64,000 nucleotides of DNA from Comamonas piscis (GCF_014109725.1 NZ_CP058554.1:3162001-3226000); one strand, 5' to 3'. Shown: positions 1 through 8,425, counted from the first letter of the stretch. Program-made: numbers and translations. The notes: generated from the letters alone by a model not told the origin.

Positions 1-327
1 ACCCGCCAGGCCGCCACGGAACGCCCCTTTACCGGCAAGTACGAAGCGCATTGGGCCGACGGCAGCTACCACTGCATCTGCTGCGGCGCCAAGCTGTTTG
101 ACAGCAACACCAAGTTTGACGCCGGTTGCGGCTGGCCGAGCTTCTCCGAAGCCATCCCCGGCGCGATCCAGGAAAACGTGGACCGCAGCCATGGCATGGT
201 GCGGGTCGAGACGGTGTGCGCGCAGTGCGGCGCTCACCTGGGCCATGTGTTTCCCGATGGTCCCCAGCCCACGGGCCTGCGCTACTGCATGAACTCGGCA
301 TCGCTGGATTTTGAACAGCCGAAGTGA
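1..327 (+). CDS. msrB: Peptide-methionine (R)-S-oxide reductase MsrB, 5' truncated
   Basis: The reading frame is open from the first base, so the N-terminus lies outside the window; 108 codons remain before TGA. MsrB reduces the R epimer of methionine sulfoxide in oxidised proteins, with electrons from thioredoxin. Visible family signatures are TERPFTGKY, two CxxC zinc-type motifs (CICC and CAQC), GWPSF, GAHLGHVFPDGP and the C-terminal RYCMNSASL, which carries the catalytic cysteine. Family members are about 130-150 residues, so some 25-40 residues are missing. It is the first of a rightward series with yciB and bolA, separated from yciB by about 260 bp, so co-transcription is uncertain. Confidence 0.95.
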   Translation, partial: TRQAATERPFTGKYEAHWADGSYHCICCGAKLFDSNTKFDAGCGWPSFSEAIPGAIQENVDRSHGMVRVETVCAQCGAHLGHVFPDGPQPTGLRYCMNSASLDFEQPK

Positions 328-585
328 TGCCACTGAGGGGCTCAAAGCGGCAATGCCTGGGCGGTGCATGATGGAACTTTGCTGCGGGGCGGTGCTCTGA
401 CAGCCCTGTCCATTGCAGCCGCCGGCTTCAGCCCGGCTTAAGCGGAAGCCAAAATAGCTCGCGTATCATTGGCAGCCTGCCCGCAGACGCCCTATTCAAC
501 AAACCACAAGCACCCAAAGCCCTGCTCTCTTGTCCGCACCGTGCTCCGCTTTGCGCTGCATCGTGCACAGCCCGCATCGCCTGAT

Positions 586-1131
586 ATGAAATTTCTGATT
601 GATTTTTTCCCCATCCTGCTGTTTTTCGCAGCATTCAAGGTCTGGGGCGTGTTTGTGGCCACCGGGGTAGCCATTGTTGCGACCATCGCGCAAATCGCCT
701 ACCTTCGATTCAAGGTCGGCAAGGTCGAGCCCATGCAGTGGATCAGCCTGGGCGTGATCGTCGTATTTGGCGGCGCTACCCTGCTGTTCCACGACGAGGC
801 GTTTATCAAGTGGAAACCCACCGTGCTGTATTGGGTAATGGCAGTGGTTCTGCTCGGCGGCCAATGGTTCTTTAACAAGAACCTGATGCAAAAACTGATG
901 TCCTCGCAGGTGCAACTGCCCCAGCCGGTCTGGAACACGGTCAATTACAGCTGGGCTATCTTTTTCACCCTTATGGGCTTTATCAATATCTGGGTTGCCT
1001 ATAACTACGACCTCGATACCTGGGTCACCTTCAAGATGTTTGGCGGCCTGGGCCTGATGCTGGTGTTTGTTATCGGCCAGGCCATGTACCTGAGCCGCCA
1101 TATCCAGCAAAGCCCGGAAGACCAGCCTTAA
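586..1131 (+). CDS. yciB: Inner membrane septation/intracellular growth protein YciB
   Basis: This 181-residue, very hydrophobic protein has about five predicted membrane helices. It matches the YciB/IspZ family at the start (MKFLIDFFPILLFF) and in the central GGQWFFNKNLMQ region. YciB sits in the inner membrane and is linked to cell envelope synthesis and division in enterobacteria; no enzymatic activity is established. The frame is open upstream to about 469, but ATG at 586 begins exactly where family members begin, and the upstream residues do not look like this family. The usual neighbour, a BolA-family gene, follows 115 bp downstream. Confidence 0.93.
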   Translation: MKFLIDFFPILLFFAAFKVWGVFVATGVAIVATIAQIAYLRFKVGKVEPMQWISLGVIVVFGGATLLFHDEAFIKWKPTVLYWVMAVVLLGGQWFFNKNLMQKLMSSQVQLPQPVWNTVNYSWAIFFTLMGFINIWVAYNYDLDTWVTFKMFGGLGLMLVFVIGQAMYLSRHIQQSPEDQP

Positions 1132-1149
1132 GCCAGTCGCTGCTTTCGG

Positions 1150-1170
1150 CGCAGCCAGTGGGCTGCGTCT
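1150..1170 (+). terminator. Possible weak terminator after yciB
   Basis: CGCAGCC at 1150-1156 and GGCTGCG at 1161-1167 form a 7-bp GC-rich stem with a 4-base loop, followed only by TCTTCT. It lies 19 bp after the yciB stop. The poor T-tract makes termination uncertain. Confidence 0.3.
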
Positions 1171-1246
1171 TCTGAAGGCAGATGCTCTTCCTATCACCAT
1201 ATCGCCACACCATCCCACTGGCCCGTCTCCCCCCAAACTCCATCCC

Positions 1247-1531
1247 ATGCAAGCCCAGGACATTACTGCCCCCGCCATTGAAGCCGTGCTGCGCGACAAG
1301 CTCGCCACCACCCAGCTGGAAGTGATCGACGAAAGCGGTCTGCACGCCGGCCATGTGGGCGCCAATGGCACGGGTTTTGGCACCCATTTTCGACTGCGCG
1401 TCGCTTCACCCTTATTTACGGGCACGTCGCGCGTAGTCCAGCATCGCCTTGTGTATGATGCGCTCCAAGCATTCTTTGACGCGGGTTTACATGCCCTTGC
1501 CATTGAAGTCCTGAATACACCAAAACAATGA
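1247..1531 (+). CDS. BolA family protein
   Basis: A 94-residue BolA-like protein. Visible family features are the central SGLHAGH motif, THFRLRVASPLFTG and the QHRLVYDAL segment, which correspond to the conserved H-x-GH and R-H-R-x-VY regions of BolA. BolA proteins bind monothiol glutaredoxins through shared iron-sulfur clusters and affect morphology and stress responses. It directly follows yciB. Its TGA overlaps the first in-frame ATG of the next frame, but the likely start of the downstream foldase is 47 bp further on. The paralogue (BolA versus IbaG) cannot be decided here. Confidence 0.9.
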   Translation: MQAQDITAPAIEAVLRDKLATTQLEVIDESGLHAGHVGANGTGFGTHFRLRVASPLFTGTSRVVQHRLVYDALQAFFDAGLHALAIEVLNTPKQ

Positions 1532-1578
1532 AATCACTGGTGTATATTTCCTTTATAGATAAACAATTTGGATTTCGC

Positions 1579-2364
1579 ATGAAAAAACAGCTCTTGTCCG
1601 GTCTGGTTGCAGCTGCCCTGCTTGGTTCAGCCGCGCTGCCCGCAGTGGCCCAGAACATTGGCGTCGTCAACGGCAAGCCAGTGCCTGCTTCGCTGCTGAA
1701 GACCTTCAAGGAACAAATGGAGCGCAGTGGCCGCCCCGTAGCCGCTGAGCAAGAAGCCCAGATCAAGGAAGCGATCATCGAGCGCGAAATCTATGCCCAA
1801 GCCGCCAAGGCCCAAGGCCTGGATGCCACCGAGTCCTTCAAGGGCCAGGTCGAGCTGGCGCGCCAAGGCATCCTGACCCAGGAACTGTTTGCCGCCTACG
1901 AGAAGGCCCACCCTATTTCTGACGCCGCAGCCAAGGCCGAGTACGACAAGTTTGTCGCGACCAACCAAGGCAAGGAATACCACACCTTCCACATCCTGGT
2001 GGACAGCGAAGACAAGGCAAAGGCCCTGATCGCCCAAATCAAGAAGGGCGCCAAGTTTGAAGACCTGGCCAAGAAGGAGTCCAAGGATCCAGGATCGGGC
2101 CAGCGCGGTGGCGATTTGGACTGGGGCAATGCAGCCAACTACGTGCCTGAGTTCTCCGAAGCAATGACCAAGCTGAAGAAGGGCCAGATGACGGACACCC
2201 CCGTCAAGACCCAATTCGGCTACCACATCATCCGCGTGGACGATGTGCGCGAAGCACAGCTGCCCAAGTTTGATGAAGTGAAGCCACAGATCGAACAGCA
2301 ACTGCGCCAACAGCAAATCCAGAAGTACCAGCAAGAGCTGCGTGAAAAGGCCAAGGTCGAGTAA
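1579..2364 (+). CDS. Periplasmic parvulin-type peptidyl-prolyl isomerase (PpiC/PrsA-like)
   Basis: 261 residues. A signal peptide (MKK, hydrophobic core, ALPAVAQ) occupies about residues 1-25. An N-terminal chaperone-like helical region follows (about 25-130), then a parvulin domain (about 135-235) with YHTFHILV, the GGDLDW loop and the closing FGYHIIRV motif. The tail is glutamine- and lysine-rich and probably helical. Such proteins help fold exported proteins in the periplasm. ATG at 1579 is chosen over the in-frame ATG at 1528 because it places the charged MKK start directly before the signal peptide core; the 17 extra residues would spoil it. A hairpin follows the gene at 2391. Confidence 0.92.
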   Translation: MKKQLLSGLVAAALLGSAALPAVAQNIGVVNGKPVPASLLKTFKEQMERSGRPVAAEQEAQIKEAIIEREIYAQAAKAQGLDATESFKGQVELARQGILTQELFAAYEKAHPISDAAAKAEYDKFVATNQGKEYHTFHILVDSEDKAKALIAQIKKGAKFEDLAKKESKDPGSGQRGGDLDWGNAANYVPEFSEAMTKLKKGQMTDTPVKTQFGYHIIRVDDVREAQLPKFDEVKPQIEQQLRQQQIQKYQQELREKAKVE

Positions 2365-2390
2365 TCCTCGCCCCGCCTGCTTCTCTATCC

Positions 2391-2413
2391 AACCCCTGCC
2401 CCGTGCAGGGGTT
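2391..2413 (+). terminator. Hairpin terminator after the PpiC-type gene
   Basis: AACCCCTGC at 2391-2399 pairs with GCAGGGGTT at 2405-2413 around a 5-base loop, giving a 9-bp stem 27 bp after the stop codon. It is followed by GTGCTTTG, a poor T-tract, so efficiency is unclear. Confidence 0.55.
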
Positions 2414-2549
2414 GTGCTTTGTGGGCCAGTACCGATGGCTTGGCGGCGCTAAACTCAAAGCGTTCAGGCTGCGTACACCGGTGACCGGCCCCTCTTCCTC
2501 CCGCTAGCCTTCGACCCGCTTGGCTGCGTCTCATAAGAAAGAATCCCCC

Positions 2550-2963
2550 ATGCGTCTTTTGCACACCATGCTGCGCGTTGGCAATCTCCAGCGCTCCATC
2601 GATTTCTACACCCAGGTACTGGGTATGCGCCTGCTGCGCACCTCGGAAAACCCTGAGTACAAGTACTCGCTGGCCTTTGTCGGCTATGAAGACGGCAACC
2701 CCGGCCAAGCCGAGATCGAGCTGACCTACAACTGGGGTACCGAGAGCTATGACCTGGGTAATGCCTACGGCCATATTGCCTTGGGTGTACCAGATGCCTA
2801 TGCCGCTTGCGACAAGATCAAGGCCAGTGGCGGCAATGTGACCCGCGAAGCCGGCCCGGTAAAAGGTGGCACCACGGTGATCGCCTTTGTGACGGATCCT
2901 GACGGCTATAAGATTGAGTTGATTCAACGTGCCGAAGGGGGAACCGGCGGCGGTCTGCGCTAG
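2550..2963 (+). CDS. gloA: Lactoylglutathione lyase (glyoxalase I)
   Basis: 137 residues, the standard length for the nickel-type bacterial enzyme. It converts the hemithioacetal of methylglyoxal and glutathione to S-lactoylglutathione in the cytosol. The sequence follows the E. coli enzyme almost motif for motif: MRLLHTMLRVG, LLRTSENPEYKYSLAFVGY, ELTYNWG, AYGHIALGV and DPDGYKIELI. The four metal ligands are visible as His5, Glu57, His75 and Glu123. ATG at 2550 is chosen over an in-frame start at 2520 because the family begins exactly with MRLLHT. It is probably a single transcription unit, with a terminator directly after it. Confidence 0.97.
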   Translation: MRLLHTMLRVGNLQRSIDFYTQVLGMRLLRTSENPEYKYSLAFVGYEDGNPGQAEIELTYNWGTESYDLGNAYGHIALGVPDAYAACDKIKASGGNVTREAGPVKGGTTVIAFVTDPDGYKIELIQRAEGGTGGGLR

Positions 2964-2984
2964 GGCTACTTTCCGCCCCGCACC

Positions 2985-3009
2985 AGCCAGGCCCCTGCCT
3001 GGCTTTTTT
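2985..3009 (+). terminator. Rho-independent terminator after gloA
   Basis: AGCCAGG (2985-2991) and CCTGGCT (2998-3004) form a 7-bp stem with a 6-base loop followed by six T residues (3004-3009). It lies 21 bp after the gloA stop and before the convergent cyclase gene. Confidence 0.8.
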
Positions 3010-3032
3010 ACGTCTCAGCTGGATGGCCGCTA

Positions 3033-4757
3033 TCAGCGGCCGTCACCGCTTTGCTGCTTGTTCTTGTACATGTCCAGATCGGCGTGCTTGAGCAGGCTCT
3101 GCGGATCAGCGCCATCGCCGGGGTAGATGGCCTGCCCAATGGAAGCGCCCAGGTGCACCATCTCACCCTCCGGCAGGCCCTGGAGGCTGAGCAGCGCGGG
3201 TGCCAGCACCTCACGGATCTTCGCCTGCACGACGTCCAGCTGGTCCTGGCTGGAGATCCCCTGCAGCACAGCGACAAACTCATCTCCGCCCAAGCGGATC
3301 AGCACATCGTTGCTGCGCAGCACCGCTTTCAGCCGTTGCACCACCTCGATCAGTGCCAGATCACCGTTCTCATGGCCCCAGCGGTCATTCAGCGGCTTGA
3401 ACTGGTTGAGGTCGATGAACAGAATCGCAAACACGGCAGGTTTGGCGGCCCCCGGTCGGGTGAGCGTCTCCAGAATGTGGTTCAGCGCGCTGCGGTTGGC
3501 GGCACCCGTGAGCGCATCGGTGAACAAACGGTGGCGCATGTGGTGGACGTTGTTGGCCAGCTCGCCAATCTCATCATTGCGCTCTACGCCAATGGGCACA
3601 TCGATCTCGCCCTGGCCCACCCGCCGCACCGCATAGGTCAGCGAGCGCATGTCTTTGGCCAAACCGCCGAAAATGCGCAGGCCCAGGCCCAGCGCAGCGC
3701 CTAGCGCCATCAAACCCAAAGCAATCACCAAGACCACATGGGCACGGATGCCGGCCAGCATCTGCTGGTGCGGCACGGCAACCACCGCCAACCAATTGAG
3801 CCCCGCGCCATCGGTCACCCGCAGATAAGCCACCTCAATCGCGCGCTTCTGGGCATCGAAAATCAACGCCGTGCTGGCTACCTCGTTCGACTCGGAGAAT
3901 TCATGCTTGAGCTTCTGGTAGGTAATCTCCATCAGCAGGTTATCTGCGCTTGCGGCATTGACCCGGCTCGGTTGGCCATCGGCCCCCTGGCGGATGTTGT
4001 CCATGCCCGTCGCCGCAATCAGATCGCCATTGGGCTCCATCAAGAAGGCCTGCGCCCCCTCTGCCAGGTGCAGGCCGTCTACAAACACCCGCAGCTGGTT
4101 CAGAAACACATCCGTTGCCACGACACCCACCACCTTGCCATCCGCTCCCGTAACACGGCGCGCGCGCGTCATCACCAAGTCCTTGGCATTGAAGTCGATG
4201 TACACCGGCGTCCAGATATGGCCGGCCGTATTCTGCGCCAGGCGGTACCAGGGGCGGGTACGGGGATCGAAGAGGTTGGCTTCCTTGTGCAGAAAGATGG
4301 GCTTGGCCTGGATGCCGGGCAGCAGGTAGATGCTGCGCGCCTCCTGCGCCTGAAGCTTGACACGCAGCTCGGCCTGGGTCTCGCTGCTGCGCAGCAGCCC
4401 GACACCCTGTCCCGCATCGTTACCGTAGTAAACATAGTCGCCCAAGCGCTGTGTGAGCGAGGTCGCTGCCCACAGGCGGCTGCGCAACGCAGGCATACCG
4501 TCTTCTATATCTTGGGGTGCCGGTAAGCCGGCAGGGAAACTTGCCTCGATGATCGAGCCCGAGCTGAAAACATGCCGATCCACCGCCTGGCCAATGCGCT
4601 CGGCCATCTCTACCATCAGCTGCTGGGAGAGCATCGACACGGTTTTGCTGCCAGTCCAATACCACAGCACACCCAGCACCCCCGTCAGCAACGCGATCAG
4701 CATGACAAAGGGAAGAATCAGGGTGATCGTCAGTGACGAACCTTTACGGGTAGGCAT
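3033..4757 (-). CDS. Membrane-bound diguanylate cyclase (Cache sensor, HAMP, GGDEF)
   Basis: 574 residues. One membrane helix near residues 10-35 is followed by a periplasmic region of about 300 residues with a dCache-like look (FDPRTRPWY, GHIWTPVYID, ARRVTGADGKVVGVVATDV). A second helix (about 335-360) leads to a HAMP-like linker and a C-terminal GGDEF domain. The active-site GGDEF is intact at about residues 490-494, and an RxxD product-inhibition site lies at about 481-484 in the correct register. The protein should make cyclic di-GMP in response to an extracytoplasmic ligand. ATG at 4757 is preferred to an in-frame TTG at 4790 because the extra 11 residues add nothing recognisable. There is no EAL domain. 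The gene stands alone and convergent with gloA. Confidence 0.92.
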   Translation of the reverse strand: MPTRKGSSLTITLILPFVMLIALLTGVLGVLWYWTGSKTVSMLSQQLMVEMAERIGQAVDRHVFSSGSIIEASFPAGLPAPQDIEDGMPALRSRLWAATSLTQRLGDYVYYGNDAGQGVGLLRSSETQAELRVKLQAQEARSIYLLPGIQAKPIFLHKEANLFDPRTRPWYRLAQNTAGHIWTPVYIDFNAKDLVMTRARRVTGADGKVVGVVATDVFLNQLRVFVDGLHLAEGAQAFLMEPNGDLIAATGMDNIRQGADGQPSRVNAASADNLLMEITYQKLKHEFSESNEVASTALIFDAQKRAIEVAYLRVTDGAGLNWLAVVAVPHQQMLAGIRAHVVLVIALGLMALGAALGLGLRIFGGLAKDMRSLTYAVRRVGQGEIDVPIGVERNDEIGELANNVHHMRHRLFTDALTGAANRSALNHILETLTRPGAAKPAVFAILFIDLNQFKPLNDRWGHENGDLALIEVVQRLKAVLRSNDVLIRLGGDEFVAVLQGISSQDQLDVVQAKIREVLAPALLSLQGLPEGEMVHLGASIGQAIYPGDGADPQSLLKHADLDMYKNKQQSGDGR

Positions 4758-5126
4758 AACCGGGCAATACGAAGGCTTGGATGACAACAACCTGCAGATT
4801 TAGGGTAATTTTTGGCAGATAAATTCTTACTTTAACCGTTTTTATGGGTTACATAAACTGATAGGCCAATGTAATAAATCAAACGGCTTCAGCAGCCACT
4901 GTGGGTTAAAACAAAGAGCCTTTCACAGTCCAATTTGCAAAGAAACCGATTTCATTGCCCACTGTGCCATTGGACGGGCCACAGATTCTCAAAATACTTG
5001 GATTTAATAGGAAAATAGTGGCTGTGCGAAACGATGTGGATCCGCTACCAGTACGGAAAAATCAAATGCATAAGAATACATTTTATTACATCTATCCTTG
5101 CGGAATATCTGTTTTCGCACTTCAAT

Positions 5127-5155
5127 TTGACAGCGGCTCAAATACAAATTACATA
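5127..5155 (+). promoter_or_regulatory. Sigma70-like promoter upstream of the alpha-CTD-like gene
   Basis: A consensus -35 box TTGACA lies at 5127-5132. After a 17-bp spacer comes TACATA at 5150-5155, a fair -10 box. Transcription would start near 5162 and leave a leader of about 165 nt before the ATG at 5327. Confidence 0.6.
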
Positions 5156-5188
5156 TAAGGTGATAGAATCACTGAATAACAAATGCAA

Positions 5189-5254
5189 CTAAGCATGATT
5201 TGTATCCATTCCTGCCCTTGTGGACGAGGTTGAAGGCAAGCCAGCTAAGCATGA
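5189..5254 (+). repeat. Direct repeat CTAAGCATGA, two copies
   Basis: CTAAGCATGA occurs at 5189-5198 and again at 5245-5254, 56 bp apart, each followed by a pyrimidine and TT. Both copies lie in the presumed leader of the alpha-CTD-like gene, so they could be protein-binding sites or the trace of a local duplication. Confidence 0.45.
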
Positions 5255-5326
5255 CTTCGCAGGCACGCGCATCCCATCTTCGTACCAGGACAGGCATCGC
5301 TGCCCTGTTTATAGATTGAAGATTCC

Positions 5327-5596
5327 ATGGCCACTGAACTGCTCTTAAACAAACGGCTGTCCCGCAGAACCCTCAACAGTTTGGGGAGGCATGCCATCAC
5401 CACTGTCGACCAGGTGGTCGAGGCTTATCCTGAGCGCTTGCTCAAACTCAATGGTGTCGGCATGACCGTGTTGCGGGACATCGAGCGCACCTTGTTCCCC
5501 GGCCAACAGTTCCAGCCGGATTCGGGCCGCTACAAAGCCTGGAGCGAAGAGACATCCAGCTATTCGAATACCGACACTGCGCAGCAGAAAAAATGA
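5327..5596 (+). CDS. Orphan small protein resembling the RNA polymerase alpha-subunit C-terminal domain
   Basis: 89 residues. Residues about 5-58 can be aligned by eye with the alpha-CTD, a helix-hairpin-helix-like fold: LxxxxRxxNxL, an I-x-T-V-x-x-V segment, LLKLNGVG and a final DIERTL helix. In that alignment Arg14 and Asn17 fall on the alpha residues Arg265 and Asn268, which contact DNA at UP elements, while the Lys298/Ser299 positions are not kept. The last 30 residues are polar and probably disordered. There is no alpha N-terminal domain, so it cannot join the core enzyme as a normal subunit. ATG at 5327 is the only clear start. Its function is unknown; a DNA-binding or polymerase-interacting role is inference. 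A generic helix-hairpin-helix protein is the alternative. Confidence 0.7.
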   Translation: MATELLLNKRLSRRTLNSLGRHAITTVDQVVEAYPERLLKLNGVGMTVLRDIERTLFPGQQFQPDSGRYKAWSEETSSYSNTDTAQQKK

Positions 5597-5756
5597 GACG
5601 CTGGCCGCAAAGGACCATTGCGGTTGCGCAATACTCCTTTGCTGTCGCTATGTCTTAGGCAGAGGATTTGAAGAGGCTGACTGGGCCTTCCAGGGTTCGG
5701 CAGGCTTGGCGTGGGTTGACCGCTGGTCGTGCAAGATCTGACGCATGGCGCGTCTT

Positions 5757-5789
5757 GGGCAGAAGCCGTAGTACGGTTTCTGCCCTTTT
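5757..5789 (+). terminator. Strong rho-independent terminator
   Basis: GGGCAGAAGCCG (5757-5768) pairs with CGGTTTCTGCCC (5774-5785), a 12-bp stem with one G-U pair and a TAGTA loop, followed by TTTT. The T-tract gives it rightward polarity, so it should end the transcript of the 5327 gene about 160 nt after its stop. Confidence 0.8.
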
Positions 5790-5831
5790 GCTTTGTGGGC
5801 CAAGGTGCAGCATGCCATGGCCCGACCGCAA

Positions 5832-6473
5832 TCAGTCTTTGCGTGCCAGGGCTGCTGCTTCGCGGGCCAACAAGGTGATGTGTTCCCAGTCGCCGCGCTC
5901 CAAGGTGTCCGTCGGCACCAACCAGGAGCCGCCCACACAAACCACATTCTTCAAGGCCAGAAACTCAGGCGCATTGGTAGGCGTAATGCCACCGGTCGGG
6001 CAAAAACGCACTTCGGCGAAGGGACCCTGCCAGGCTTTGAGCATGTTGATGCCACCAGCTTGTACAGCCGGAAAGAACTTCAGTTCATTAAAGCCATCTT
6101 GCTGGGCCTGCATGATCTCGCTGCTGGTGGCCACACCGGGCAGCAGCGGCAGACCTGCCTCGCGGCAGGCATCGCCCACACTGGTGGTGTAGCCAGGGCT
6201 GACCGCAAAGCGCGCACCAGCAGAGGCGGCAGCACGCGCATCAGCGGCGTTGCGGACGGTACCGGCGCCCACAATCGCTTCAGGCACCGCCTTGGCAATG
6301 GCTTCGATACAAGGCAGGCCTTGGGGGGTGCGCAAGGTTACTTCCAGCACACGAATGCCACCAGCGACCAGGGCCTTGGCCATCGACACCGCGTGGTTGA
6401 CGTCGCGCAGGACAATCACCGGAATCACCGGCGCGTCTTGCATGATGGATAAGGCGGTCAGTTGCTCAGCCAT
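5832..6473 (-). CDS. eda: 2-dehydro-3-deoxy-phosphogluconate aldolase (KDPG aldolase)
   Basis: 213 residues, the usual length for this cytosolic class I aldolase. It cleaves KDPG to pyruvate and glyceraldehyde 3-phosphate, the last step of the Entner-Doudoroff pathway. Visible motifs are PVIVL, LEVTLRTP with the catalytic Glu44, GAGTV, SPG, the Schiff-base lysine in LKFFPA (Lys132) and PTGGI. Its start lies inside the end of edd, with a 16-bp overlap, so the two are almost certainly co-transcribed and translationally coupled, with edd first. A GTG or ATG start further in would remove the conserved N-terminus, so ATG at 6473 is retained. Confidence 0.97.
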   Translation of the reverse strand: MAEQLTALSIMQDAPVIPVIVLRDVNHAVSMAKALVAGGIRVLEVTLRTPQGLPCIEAIAKAVPEAIVGAGTVRNAADARAAASAGARFAVSPGYTTSVGDACREAGLPLLPGVATSSEIMQAQQDGFNELKFFPAVQAGGINMLKAWQGPFAEVRFCPTGGITPTNAPEFLALKNVVCVGGSWLVPTDTLERGDWEHITLLAREAAALARKD

Positions 6474-8308
6474 GTGCAGGCTCCTTCTTCTGCGCTCAGC
6501 GCATTGCGCCGGAATCCGGCAAATAGTTCTCGTCCCAGACCACGGCCATTAGCGCGCAGCTGCTCGGCCGGTATCGTGGCAAGCGGGCGTGCCTCCCAAA
6601 CGGCGGCATCCACTTCGGCCTGCATGATACCGGTTTCAGCATCCAACAGCACCATATCGCCAGTCTCAATTTTGGCCAGCGGGCCTCCAGCCAGTGCTTC
6701 TGGCGACACATGGATAGCAGCGGGTACTTTGCCGGAGGCACCGCTCATGCGGCCATCGGTCACCAAGGCCACTTGGTAGCCCTTGCCTTGCAATACCGCC
6801 AACGGTGGGGTCAGCTTGTGCAGCTCAGGCATGCCATTGGCACGCGGTCCCTGCCAGCGCACCACACAGACCAGGCCGTTATGGCCATTGGTCTGGCAGG
6901 CGTCCTCCAAGGCACCGGATTTGAACGCTGCCTGCAGCGCTTCCTGCGAATCAAACACCCACGCCGGCGCCCGCAGCACATGGCGATCCAGCGGCACGGC
7001 GCTGACCTTGATCACGCTGCGGCCAAGATTGCCGGTCAGCAGCTTGAGGCCACCGGTGGGGCTGAAAGGGGCGCTAACGGGGCGCAGCACGCTGTCGTCA
7101 CCCGATACGGTGGCAGCTTGCCAGACGAGCTGGCCCGCTTCCACGCGCGGCACCGTGGCGTAAGCCGCCAGGCCCTCGGGGCGCACGGTCAGCACATCGC
7201 CATGCATCAGGCCTGCAGCCAACAGCTGGCCAATCACATAGCCCGGGCCGCCGGCGGCCTGGAACTGGTTCACATCGGCTGCGCCGTTCGGGTAAACACG
7301 CGCCAGCAAAGGCACCACCGACGACAGCTGCTCAAAATCATTCCAATCGATGACGATGCCCGCCGCACGCGCCACCGCCACCCAGTGGATCAGGTGGTTG
7401 GTCGAGCCGCCGGTGGCCAGCAAGGCCACCATGGCGTTGACAATGCAGCGCTCGTCGACCACGCGGCCAATGGGGGCGAAGCGCTTGCCGGCAGTGATGT
7501 CCAGCACGGTGCGCATGGCCTCGCGGGTCAACAGTTCACGCGCGCCGTCTTCGGGGTTGATAAAGGCATTGCCCGGCACATGCAGGCCCATGGCTTCGAG
7601 CAGCATCTGGTTGCTGTTGGCGGTACCGTAGAAGGTGCAAGTCCCCGCATCATGGTAGGCCGCCATCTCGGCTTCCAGCAGCTTTTCGCGGCCCACCAGC
7701 CCTTGTGCGGCCAGCTCGCGCACCTTGGCCTTGTCGTTGTTCGACAGGCCTGAGGTCATTGGCCCGGCCGGCACAAACACCATCGGCAGGTGCCCAAAAT
7801 GCAGGGCGCCGATCAACAGACCAGGAACAATCTTGTCGCACACCCCGAGCATCAGCGCGGCATCAAAGGTGTCATGGGTTAGCGCAACCGCCGTGCCCAT
7901 CGCAATCGCATCGCGGCTGAACAGGCTCAGCTCCATGCCCGGCATGCCCTGGGTCACCCCATCGCACATGGCGGGCACGCCACCCGCCACCTGCGCGGTG
8001 GCGCCGTGCTTGCGGGCCTCGTCCTTCAGGATATCGGGGTAGCGCTGCAGCGGTGCGTGGGCTGACAGCACATCGTTGTAGGCCGTGACAATGCCGACGT
8101 TCGGGCCCTTGATCTCGACAATGCGCAGCTTGTCATTGGCAGGCACCCCTGCTACGGCGTGAGCAATATTGGCGCAGCCCATCGACCGCATTTGCGGCGG
8201 GCGCTGGGCCAGCGCATCGACCTGGGCCAAATACGCGCTGCGCGTATCCGCGCTCTTGGCCCGAATGCGGTCAGTGACCGCCTGAACAACCGGGTGGATC
8301 TGCATCAT
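6458..8308 (-). CDS. edd: Phosphogluconate dehydratase
   Basis: 616 residues, close to the family length of about 600-610. This [4Fe-4S] dehydratase of the IlvD/Edd family turns 6-phosphogluconate into KDPG. Signatures include ITAYNDVLSAH, the CDGVTQGMPGMELSLFSRD block, CDKIVPG, TCTFYGTANSNQ, GGSTNHLIHW and TDGRMSGASGKVPAAIHV near the C-terminus. ATG at 8308 is preceded by AAAGGA at a good distance on the minus strand; a second ATG follows immediately. It forms an operon with eda downstream. The gluconate kinase gene lies upstream on the same strand after a gap of about 115 bp, so the region converts gluconate to pyruvate and triose phosphate. Confidence 0.98.
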   Translation of the reverse strand: MMQIHPVVQAVTDRIRAKSADTRSAYLAQVDALAQRPPQMRSMGCANIAHAVAGVPANDKLRIVEIKGPNVGIVTAYNDVLSAHAPLQRYPDILKDEARKHGATAQVAGGVPAMCDGVTQGMPGMELSLFSRDAIAMGTAVALTHDTFDAALMLGVCDKIVPGLLIGALHFGHLPMVFVPAGPMTSGLSNNDKAKVRELAAQGLVGREKLLEAEMAAYHDAGTCTFYGTANSNQMLLEAMGLHVPGNAFINPEDGARELLTREAMRTVLDITAGKRFAPIGRVVDERCIVNAMVALLATGGSTNHLIHWVAVARAAGIVIDWNDFEQLSSVVPLLARVYPNGAADVNQFQAAGGPGYVIGQLLAAGLMHGDVLTVRPEGLAAYATVPRVEAGQLVWQAATVSGDDSVLRPVSAPFSPTGGLKLLTGNLGRSVIKVSAVPLDRHVLRAPAWVFDSQEALQAAFKSGALEDACQTNGHNGLVCVVRWQGPRANGMPELHKLTPPLAVLQGKGYQVALVTDGRMSGASGKVPAAIHVSPEALAGGPLAKIETGDMVLLDAETGIMQAEVDAAVWEARPLATIPAEQLRANGRGLGRELFAGFRRNALSAEEGACTWLSN

Positions 8309-8425
8309 GGGGAATCCTTTGCATCATGGGGGAGCGCACAGCCAAGGCCATAGCATCCCCTTTATTTATGTAATTTTTATAGCACAGCAGCCACTGGCGG
8401 TGCTGGCACTAGGCTTTGTTGCAAC

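Larger units (their letters stand above)
4758..5326. other. AT-rich intergenic region of about 570 bp
   Basis: Unlike its surroundings, this stretch is rich in A and T, particularly 4800-5160. It holds the upstream region of the diguanylate cyclase gene and, rightward, a strong promoter match at 5127-5155 and a duplicated 10-mer. I see no convincing gene: a 67-codon rightward frame at 4955-5158 has no family resemblance and no ribosome-binding site. The base composition suggests either a regulatory region or imported DNA around the next gene. Confidence 0.6.

Noticed and set aside
4955..5158. 67-codon open frame in the AT-rich island
   Set aside because: No ribosome-binding site or domain, and it runs across the presumed -35 and -10 boxes of the next gene.
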